NCBI GenBank assembly: GCA_964390805.1
Contig: CAYMKL010000111.1
Span: 1 to 23,048 of the forward strand
Source of the DNA: CAYMKL01 sp964390805
GTDB taxonomy: Bacteria; Chloroflexota; Anaerolineae; VGOG01
Direction: 5' to 3'
DNA: 23,048 bases
Position 1 is the stretch's first letter. Every line of letters begins with the position of its first letter. Shown here piece after piece: positions 6,779 through 13,406 of the stretch. The position numbers were made by a program, and so were the translations under genes. Below the pieces are notes generated by a model. The model had not been told where the DNA came from, made no database searches, and worked only from the letters and a program-made list of their open reading frames with translations.

Positions 6779-8890
6779 TCACCCCGCCAACAGCGGATCG
6801 TCCGCCACCGGTACCAGCCCGGCTTCTTCCAATTGGGCGCGCAATTGGCGGATCACGTCTTTCAACTCGGCCATGCGCACCTCGCGGCCAGCCATCAGGT
6901 TGACTATCCTGCGCAGTTCGGCGGTGCGCTCTCGCACCAGCTCCTCCAGGTGCTCGCGGTGTTTTCTCAACTCTTCCTCCGCCCGCATCCGCTCGGCCAG
7001 CTCCCTCTCCACCTCCCCATACAGCCTGGCGTTCTGAACAGCGACGGCGGCCACGTTGGCCATGCCGGCCAGGAGATCAATATCCTCTTGAGAGTAGGCA
7101 TCTAAGCGACGGCTTTGCAACTGCATCACCCCGATGACCTCCCCCTCGACTTTCATCGGTACATAGAGCGCGGAGTTAGTGGAGTCCTCTTGATTCTCCG
7201 GTGGCGGCGGCCCTTCGCTGACTGTTCCGTTCTCCGCGATTTTGTACTCGGTCTTTGTTTTCTCCATCAGTTTGCGGACATCGGGAGCGTAGAGTGACTC
7301 GCCGGTGTGGATCACCTGGCTCTGAGTGCCTTTTCCTGCTTCCTCCAGTGGAATCGGAGGAAAGTTGGTCACGTCGCGCACTTCCCCTCTGCTGACGACG
7401 TATCCGGCGTGGATGAGTTGTGTTTCGCTGTCGTAGAAGGCGACGATGAAGGCATCGGCATCCACCAGCAGCCGCGCGTGTTCATAGATGACGTGATGAA
7501 TCGCGTCCAAATCTCTCGTCTCCCCCAGCGCCAGGGCCAGTTGATTGACGGCGATCTGTTGTTCCAGAAGACGGCGCGCCCTTTCCTCCACCCGCTCGCG
7601 CTCCTCCTCTATTTCCAAGCCATGCAGGGCAAATGAAATATCCCCGGCAAGCTCCGCAAACAAAGCTGTTTCTTCGGCATCAATGGCGTATTCTGGGAGC
7701 ACGGTAATGTTGAGCAAGCCGTAAATCACCCCGTTGAATTCCAGCCGAATGGCCATTGCATCCATAGGGGTAGGGCTGGGAATAAAAAAGCAATCCTTGC
7801 ATAAATCGCCCTCCCCTCTGATAATTTGAGTTCCCTCCTGGGTAAGGACAGCTTGGGTGCATGCCATCATCTTGCCTTCTTCTAGCAAATCAGCAAGAGA
7901 ATGTATACTTCCATCCACAGCTTGGCGTACAAACTTGGTCGGGGCGCCATCGTCATTGATCAGCAGTATCCAGGCGGCGTTATAGCTAGCCGTTTCGATA
8001 AGATACCCACAGGCTCTTTCGAGCAGGCGGTCGAGGTCCCTTTCCTGGGTGATGAGTTGATTGACGTTGCGGATAGCCTGCAAAAAGCGGTTGAGGTGCG
8101 CTATTCGCTCCTCTGCTTGCACCCGTTCGGCGATCTCTTCTTCCAGGTCGCCGACCTTCTCCTGGAGCTCGGCTGCCATAGAATTGACGCCCCGTTGAAG
8201 AATGGCAATCTCATCGTTGGATCTCACGGGTTCAATCCTGGCGTCAAGATCACCGCCCTCGAACCGTTTGAGTCCATGCAGAGTGGCGGACAGTCTCCTG
8301 GAGATCATGATTCTGAAGATGAGAAGAATAGCCAGGGAAGTGAGAACGACACAAGCGATCGCCCCGGTCAGAAACAGACCCGTTATGTCCTGTTTCTCCT
8401 GAGCCGCCTGGTTGGTTAGCATCTTGAGGTAGAAGAAGTAATAGGGCTTCCTGGTTTCGCCTGCAAAGATCGGCGTGACGCTGACCACGTAGCGGTTTCC
8501 ACCCTCTGTTTCCTCTCGAACGAAACTCTCCGTCACGGAAGGCGAGAACCAGTCTGAAGATAGCCCAGGAACTTCGGACGTGTCTCTGCCCTCATATTCC
8601 GTGTGGAAGGAGTAAAAGACCTTCCCGGTGACTGCGATCACCATAGCCTCAACGAGGTCGTCGCCGGCCAGTTCCGTCATCTCGACCCGGTCCCTCACCA
8701 CCTCGTATTCCAACATCCCCTTGGCCATCAGTTGGCCAGGGATGGCGACGCGGCTGTATACGCGAGCGTCCACCGCTTCGTTGAACTGCCGAGTGTAGTA
8801 GATACCAGTCGAGGTCAGAACGACGATCTCGATGAGGATGATGATCAGCCCAATCTTGAAGATCAGGCTTGAGAATAGTCGTTGTTTCAA
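6779..8890 (-). CDS. Membrane HAMP-GAF-GAF sensor with coiled-coil tail and no kinase domain
   Basis: 703-aa inner-membrane sensor. TM1 is at about 11-31 and TM2 at about 170-193. Between them lies an extracytoplasmic domain of about 135 residues. Then come a HAMP domain (about 194-246), a coiled coil, GAF1 (about 268-425, with C344, C364 and C367), GAF2 (about 440-625) and the tail (639-700) with G-R-E-V-R-M-A-E-L-K and V-A-D-D-P-L-L. There is no HisKA, HATPase, GGDEF or methyl-accepting domain, so output must be indirect. Translation starts at TTG, supported by a strong ribosome-binding site. GAF2 plus tail is nearly duplicated in the next gene (4963-6729). The gene follows the family 1 solute-binding lipoprotein, which could deliver the ligand signal to the outer domain. 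An adenylate-cyclase-like or chemoreceptor-like identity was considered and not supported. Confidence 0.9.
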   Translation of the reverse strand: MKQRLFSSLIFKIGLIIILIEIVVLTSTGIYYTRQFNEAVDARVYSRVAIPGQLMAKGMLEYEVVRDRVEMTELAGDDLVEAMVIAVTGKVFYSFHTEYEGRDTSEVPGLSSDWFSPSVTESFVREETEGGNRYVVSVTPIFAGETRKPYYFFYLKMLTNQAAQEKQDITGLFLTGAIACVVLTSLAILLIFRIMISRRLSATLHGLKRFEGGDLDARIEPVRSNDEIAILQRGVNSMAAELQEKVGDLEEEIAERVQAEERIAHLNRFLQAIRNVNQLITQERDLDRLLERACGYLIETASYNAAWILLINDDGAPTKFVRQAVDGSIHSLADLLEEGKMMACTQAVLTQEGTQIIRGEGDLCKDCFFIPSPTPMDAMAIRLEFNGVIYGLLNITVLPEYAIDAEETALFAELAGDISFALHGLEIEEERERVEERARRLLEQQIAVNQLALALGETRDLDAIHHVIYEHARLLVDADAFIVAFYDSETQLIHAGYVVSRGEVRDVTNFPPIPLEEAGKGTQSQVIHTGESLYAPDVRKLMEKTKTEYKIAENGTVSEGPPPPENQEDSTNSALYVPMKVEGEVIGVMQLQSRRLDAYSQEDIDLLAGMANVAAVAVQNARLYGEVERELAERMRAEEELRKHREHLEELVRERTAELRRIVNLMAGREVRMAELKDVIRQLRAQLEEAGLVPVADDPLLAG

Positions 8891-8894
8891 GTGG

Positions 8895-8903
8895 TCACCT
8901 CCC
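8895..8903 (-). promoter_or_regulatory. Ribosome-binding site supporting a TTG start
   Basis: GGGAGGTGA lies four bases before the TTG at 8890. The next in-frame Met is residue 55, beyond the first membrane segment, so the site decides for the rare TTG start. Confidence 0.75.
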
Positions 8904-8967
8904 GATTCACAGGTGACTGTGCAAAAGTTGAGCGTTCAGCGAGTGCGGCTGCTGGCCGCAGAGCATT

Positions 8968-9061
8968 TCCCCTCCCTCAGAGGGAAGGTCTAGGGGAGGG
9001 TGGACCTTCCGTCGGAAAACCGAATCCACCCCCTCCCAGCCTCTCCCCGCGAGGGGGAGGA
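8968..9061. repeat. Imperfect inverted repeat (CT/AG-rich palindromic element)
   Basis: Two arms, about 8968-9005 and 9023-9060, are imperfect reverse complements built from CCCTC/GAGGG tracts and both end in GGTGGA/TCCACC at the centre side. The element lies in the 195-bp gap between the solute-binding protein stop and the TTG start of the sensor. It looks like a small dispersed palindromic element; it could also form a strong hairpin in the transcript and reduce readthrough or protect the 3' end of the upstream message. There is no T tract to mark a classical terminator. Confidence 0.65.
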
Positions 9062-9085
9062 GTCTTCTTCACCCTTCCCGATGAA

Positions 9086-10621
9086 TCACGGAGCATCCCT
9101 CTGGTGACTCTCATAATCGAAATCCTCGTCAAAGTTCCAATCGGGAAAGGTATAGTCATCCACACTGACATCAAGTCCGCTATTTCGTTCCTCTTCCAAG
9201 GTTTGTAGAAAGAGATCGTTCTGGGTTTGGGCCAAATCAGGTGCTGTTTCATTGAAATCACAATCATTGAGTAGGCATTCACCGATGGTTTGCATCCAGT
9301 TAACACTTTCGCCCGCATTACCAAATGCTTGTGATTCAGCTAATTCAGGGTTCAAGACTAAAGGCTCGGGATAGATAACCCTCAGGGCAGGGGCAATTTC
9401 AATAACCCTCAGCATATTTGGATCAGTAACATATTGGGCATTGTCAACATATTCGAGAAAGCCAAAACCACGGGAAACGTATTCTCGCCCAAAGAAGCCA
9501 TCTGGTTGCGTCATCCAGTCAATGAAAAGCCAGGCTTCCTCGGGATGTTGTGTCTGGCTGCTAACCCAGTAGCTATTATTGTTGAGATTGCTACTCAGGG
9601 CTCCACGAGGACGGTCGTCTGGATATGGCGTAGCGGCAATGCCAAGATTGGTATTGACAAAATCCTCGAATCCTATGGTTTTGAGGTAGCCCAGAACAAA
9701 ATGTCCATCAAAATAAAAGGCTGCCTGCCCGGTTGCCAGGGCCTGTCTGGCAAATGCCTTATCGTACTGATACGGGTTCACGGGATCATCTCCTCGCAGC
9801 ACCAGAGCCTCATCGTAAAAACTCCTGATGTAATCGTAGGCTGCGATAATCCGCTCGTCATCAGTGCAGAACCGCCCTTGCTGATAATCGAATGTTTGAT
9901 CCGTCATAATCGATCCAGCGATTGCCATCCATAGCCGGCGAATATCTGCCGGGGGGTCCAAGGGTATGGCGATGCTTGCACTTACTGATTGATTGCTGAT
10001 TGTCCGGCAGGCATCTTTCAATTCGCTCCATGTTTCGGGGGGATGCTCCGGATCCAATCCAGCTTCTGCCAGTATTTCCTTGTTGTAGAACATGAATCCC
10101 CAAACGCCGGCCTTGATATTTGTGAAATGGAATGAATAAACCTCATTGTTGTATACGTTTATTCCTGGAATGAAGCAACCATCACACCAGCGCTCGGTCC
10201 ACTCTTGAGGAACAGCTCCATCAGGATGGAGTGGTCGGATCCAGCCTTTCGCCAGAAAGTCGCTGAGTATCGTTGCTCCCCCTGATTGGTAAAAAACGTC
10301 AGGGGCCTGTCCACTTTCAAAAAGGAGAGGGCGCGCTTCATAATACTCATCCTCCGGCATGGTGATAAACTTCAACTCGATGTTCGGGTATTCTCGCTCG
10401 AATTCCCGAGCAGCATCCTCGTACAATTCTACTAGATTTTCGGACCACGTCATGATCTCCAGAACAACCTTTTCCTCTGGGACCGCCGGCACTAAGGTCG
10501 CCGTTGGCAGCGCCTCCTGGGTAACCTCAACTTCGCTTGGCTCTTGCGTCGGGCTGCATCCCCCGATGCCCGTTGACAGAAACATTCCCACTAGAGCTGC
10601 AACAACTATCGTCCTCTTCAT
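9086..10621 (-). CDS. Extracellular solute-binding lipoprotein, ABC transporter family 1 type
   Basis: 511-aa secreted lipoprotein. The signal peptide (residues 1-21) ends in an I-G-G-C lipobox with lipidated C22, followed by a low-complexity linker rich in E, T, P and V (23-48). The mature part starts V-V-L-E-I-M-T-W-S and shows the family 1 (sugar-type, UgpB/MalE-like) pattern, including P-D-V-F-Y-Q-S-G-G, G-V-W-G-F-M-F-Y-N-K-E and E-E-A-W-L-F-I-D-W-M. Family members capture sugars or related solutes for ABC importers. No permease or ATPase gene is nearby. Instead, the next gene downstream encodes a membrane sensor, so this protein may act as a periplasmic or surface receptor partner; that is inference. 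The start at 10621 has a G-G-A-G-G-A-G-G site. The gene appears lower in GC than its neighbours. Confidence 0.9.
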   Translation of the reverse strand: MKRTIVVAALVGMFLSTGIGGCSPTQEPSEVEVTQEALPTATLVPAVPEEKVVLEIMTWSENLVELYEDAAREFEREYPNIELKFITMPEDEYYEARPLLFESGQAPDVFYQSGGATILSDFLAKGWIRPLHPDGAVPQEWTERWCDGCFIPGINVYNNEVYSFHFTNIKAGVWGFMFYNKEILAEAGLDPEHPPETWSELKDACRTISNQSVSASIAIPLDPPADIRRLWMAIAGSIMTDQTFDYQQGRFCTDDERIIAAYDYIRSFYDEALVLRGDDPVNPYQYDKAFARQALATGQAAFYFDGHFVLGYLKTIGFEDFVNTNLGIAATPYPDDRPRGALSSNLNNNSYWVSSQTQHPEEAWLFIDWMTQPDGFFGREYVSRGFGFLEYVDNAQYVTDPNMLRVIEIAPALRVIYPEPLVLNPELAESQAFGNAGESVNWMQTIGECLLNDCDFNETAPDLAQTQNDLFLQTLEEERNSGLDVSVDDYTFPDWNFDEDFDYESHQRDAP

Positions 10622-10694
10622 GGTTCCTCCTCCTTTGTGGTCTCAATTAGAGCAATTATCCACTCGATCGGTAAAATTCGCCAGAATCCAGGTG

Positions 10695-12599
10695 TCACGT
10701 TGAAAGCGTGCTATCGCCTCCCAACAGCGGATCATCGGCCACCGGCGTCAGTCCGGCCTCCTGCACTTGGGCGCGAAGTTGGCGGATCACGTCTTTCAGC
10801 TCGGCCATGCGCACCTCGCGGCCAGCCATCGCGTTGACGAGCTTGCGCAGTTCGGCGGTGCGCTCTCGCACCAAGTCCTCCAGGTGCTCGCGGTGTTTTC
10901 TCAACTCCTCCTCCGCTCGCACCCGCTCGGTGATGTCTTGCACCGTTCCGAACAATTCGACAACGCGACCACTCTCATCCTTGATCGGATGCATACCGGC
11001 TGAGAAGCAACCAGTCCATCCGCTGGGCAACTTCACTTCCAGGTCGTATTCAATTTCTTCACCAGTTTCTATAGAACGGCGCGCATATTCGCGCAGTATC
11101 CTGGCTTGTTCAGGAGAGTAATAAGTCGCTTCCTCCTCGGGGGTGGGTGCCCCCAATCCAGGATCGCGCTCATAGAGTTTGAATACTTGATCAGACCACG
11201 TGATCTTCTGGTTGTCAATATCAAACTTCCAGTCCCCAATTCGCCCCATTGCCTGAGCTTCTTTCAGCCGCCGCTCGCTTTCCCGCAGCTCCTCCTCCGC
11301 CTGCTTGCGCTCGGTGATGTCGGTCATGACGTGCACGGCCCCAACGAGATTGCCGTCCTCATCCAGCAGCGGATCTACAGCATCGTCCAGCCATCGCTCA
11401 CCCGTGAGCCAAACCAGGGTTTCCCTACGACGGGTCTCCCTCATGCGCTTGAAGGGACAATCTTCGATGGGTTCCGACGTACCGTGCACAAGTTCCCAAC
11501 AGGGGCGGCCGATGATCTCGCTGAACGGCCTGCCCAGAAGTTTCGTCATGGCCTCGTTGCAGCGCAACATCTTTCCTTCCCGGTCCGCCAGCCAAACGCC
11601 GTCGCTAATGGCATCGAAGGTGGTCCGCCATTGCCGGGCGGAAGCCCGCAGCGCCTCCTCCGCCCGCACCCGCTGGATGGCCGTGCCCAATTGCATCGCT
11701 GCTCCCTCCAGCACCTCCACCCTCTCTAGAGGGACCATGTTCTCCCGGGGATCAGCCACGTGGATCAAGCCAAGGATGCGCCCCTCCGTGCGGATCGGAA
11801 CCAGCGCCACGGACTCGTATCCGAACTCGTTGCACGCGTTGCGGGTCGGTCCCTTCTCCTCTTCCGAGGCCGTGGCCAGGAAGCGCGTGGTGCCGTTCAT
11901 GCAGAAGGAGCCACCTTCCGTGTAGAACGAGAGCTTCGGATCAGTCGTCCCCTTGATGACATTGATACACATGCATTGGTCGGACTTGATCGAAAGAGGG
12001 CTTTCTGATTCGTAGAATTCCTGGCTGAAGCCCTCGTAGGCCTGGTAGGGGATGTTGCCTTCCTCATCCAACGTGCGGATTCCCACAGCGGCGCAGTCGG
12101 TGAAGTCCTTGACTTCGGCCACAAACTCTTCGAGCAGGGGGAGCATCTCCGTGTGCCGGTTCGCGATTTCGAGAAAGCGATGGGAGACCCGCAGCGCCTC
12201 CTCCGCCTGCCGCTTATCCTCAATCAGGCGCTGCTTTTCCAGGGCCTCCCTGACCACAGCCAACACCTCGTCCATGTTCAAGGGCTTGGTGATGTAGCCT
12301 GATGCCCCCTCGTTCAGAGCCCACACTGCCGTTTCCAGAGAGGCATAGGCGGTGGCCATGATCATCACCATGTCGGGGTGCATTTCCTTCAGAGGCCCTA
12401 GCAGCTCTACCCCTTCCATGTCGGGCAGCTTGATGTCCAGGAGAGCCAGGTTGAAGAATCTCTCCTGTGCCTTCTCTATGGCCTCTCGCCCCGTCCCAGC
12501 CACCTCTGTCTCATAGCCCTTCTTGCCAAAGATGAGCTTCAGGCTTCTACAGGTGCTCTCATCGTCGTCAACGATCAGGATGCGCGGCTTGTCGTTCAT
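10695..12599 (-). CDS. REC-GAF-PAS-PAS response regulator with coiled-coil tail and no catalytic output
   Basis: 634-aa cytoplasmic protein. The receiver covers 5-122 (D11-D13, phosphoacceptor D55, T83, K105), followed by a helix, a Cys-rich GAF domain (about 138-310; C169, C209, C211, C233, C256), PAS1 (about 320-434, with C367, H372 and C381-P) and PAS2 (about 440-560). The protein ends in a coiled-coil tail (about 564-626) containing G-R-E-V-R-M-A-E-L-K and then V-A-D-D-P-L-L. No kinase, GGDEF, EAL, HD-GYP or HTH domain is present. An upstream in-frame ATG at 12623 exists, but only 12599 has an AGGAGG site (12606-12611) at good spacing, and the receiver begins there. The same tail occurs in the genes ending at 4963 and 6779. 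The receiver shares a 162-bp perfect DNA match with the HD-GYP regulator at 18876-21911. How it passes on a signal is unknown; protein-protein contact through the tail is the likeliest route. Confidence 0.92.
   Translation of the reverse strand: MNDKPRILIVDDDESTCRSLKLIFGKKGYETEVAGTGREAIEKAQERFFNLALLDIKLPDMEGVELLGPLKEMHPDMVMIMATAYASLETAVWALNEGASGYITKPLNMDEVLAVVREALEKQRLIEDKRQAEEALRVSHRFLEIANRHTEMLPLLEEFVAEVKDFTDCAAVGIRTLDEEGNIPYQAYEGFSQEFYESESPLSIKSDQCMCINVIKGTTDPKLSFYTEGGSFCMNGTTRFLATASEEEKGPTRNACNEFGYESVALVPIRTEGRILGLIHVADPRENMVPLERVEVLEGAAMQLGTAIQRVRAEEALRASARQWRTTFDAISDGVWLADREGKMLRCNEAMTKLLGRPFSEIIGRPCWELVHGTSEPIEDCPFKRMRETRRRETLVWLTGERWLDDAVDPLLDEDGNLVGAVHVMTDITERKQAEEELRESERRLKEAQAMGRIGDWKFDIDNQKITWSDQVFKLYERDPGLGAPTPEEEATYYSPEQARILREYARRSIETGEEIEYDLEVKLPSGWTGCFSAGMHPIKDESGRVVELFGTVQDITERVRAEEELRKHREHLEDLVRERTAELRKLVNAMAGREVRMAELKDVIRQLRAQVQEAGLTPVADDPLLGGDSTLST
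12225..12590. repeat. Receiver-domain DNA duplicated at 21537-21893
   Basis: The receiver portion of the gene at 10695-12599 and that of the gene at 18876-21911 are near-identical DNA. Positions 12264-12425 match 21576-21737 without a mismatch by eye (162 bp), and similarity continues on both sides. A third, more diverged copy lies at about 22900-23048. Confidence 0.85.
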
Positions 12600-12634
12600 C
12601 AAATGCCTCCTATCACGTTTCACGTCTTCACGTT

Positions 12635-13405
12635 TTACGCCCTGTACTTGTCGTCCAGGACAAGTGTTTTGCGTTTCACGATCTCGTCCACCAACCTGAG
12701 CAACTCTCCCATCTCAAGAGGCTTGTAGAGGCAAGTGTAGGCATGGTTTTGCAGGGCCACCTCCACCAGGTCGGCCATCTCCTGACGATAGGCGGTGATC
12801 ATGATGGTCACCGCTTGCGGGTTGATCTCTCTGATAGCCAAATAGGTCTCCAGGCCATTGATGGTCGGCAGTTTCATGTCCATGAAGATGACGTCATGAG
12901 CCGACTCCTTCGCCATGGCGATGGCTTCCTCGCCAGTATGAGCGATACCCACCTCGTAGCTCTTCCTGGTCAGGATGTTTCTCAAGGTGATACAAGTCCC
13001 CGGGTCGTCGTCAACCACCAGGATGAGCGCCCCCTGCTTGAGCTCCTTGGCCCCTTCGATGGTGGCGACCACCTTTTCGATGTCCAGGGGCTTGTAGACG
13101 ATCCCGTAGGCTCCCTCCTCCAGCGCCTCCTGGACCAGGTCCTCCACTGCGTAGGCGGTCATCATCATCACCACTGCTTCAGGCCTGATCTGCTTGATCC
13201 TTGTATGGGTCTCCACGCCATCCATGAGGGGCATCTTGATGTCCATGAAGATCATGTCGAAGGGCCTCTCTTTGACCCTTTCGATGGCCTCTGGCCCGTC
13301 CTTGGCCGTGGTGACCGCGTAGCCCTTACGCCCCAGGACGAAGGACATGGTCTTGCACAGGCTGATGTTGTCGTCCACGATTAGGATGCGAGCTTTCTCC
13401 ACCAT
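12635..13405 (-). CDS. Tandem double-receiver response regulator
   Basis: 256-aa protein made of two complete CheY-like receivers and nothing else. Receiver 1 (residues 4-120) has D11-D12, phosphoacceptor D55 (F-M-D-I-K-M-P), T83 and K105. Receiver 2 (126-245) has D132-D133-D134, D176 (F-M-D-M-K-L-P), T204 and K228. Both look competent for phosphorylation. No output domain follows; the last few residues are a short basic-acidic tail. The ATG at 13405 has a G-G-G-A-G-G site nine bases upstream that overlaps the end of the kinase gene, and the kinase stop lies one base before the ATG, so the two are almost certainly co-translated. A double receiver without output suggests a phosphorelay intermediate or a phosphate-buffering element between the kinase and other receivers of the cluster. 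Confidence 0.93.
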   Translation of the reverse strand: MVEKARILIVDDNISLCKTMSFVLGRKGYAVTTAKDGPEAIERVKERPFDMIFMDIKMPLMDGVETHTRIKQIRPEAVVMMMTAYAVEDLVQEALEEGAYGIVYKPLDIEKVVATIEGAKELKQGALILVVDDDPGTCITLRNILTRKSYEVGIAHTGEEAIAMAKESAHDVIFMDMKLPTINGLETYLAIREINPQAVTIMITAYRQEMADLVEVALQNHAYTCLYKPLEMGELLRLVDEIVKRKTLVLDDKYRA

Positions 13406-13406
13406 A

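Noticed and set aside
6779..8890. The HAMP-GAF-GAF protein as a chemoreceptor or cyclase
   Set aside because: There is no methyl-accepting hairpin or cyclase motif; the coiled coil after GAF2 is the shared tail.
10695..10720. Possible fourth kinase relic fused to the end of the REC-GAF-PAS-PAS gene (G-D-S-T-L-S-T)
   Set aside because: Only a few residues resemble the G-x-G-S-T-F end of an HATPase, which is too short to support.
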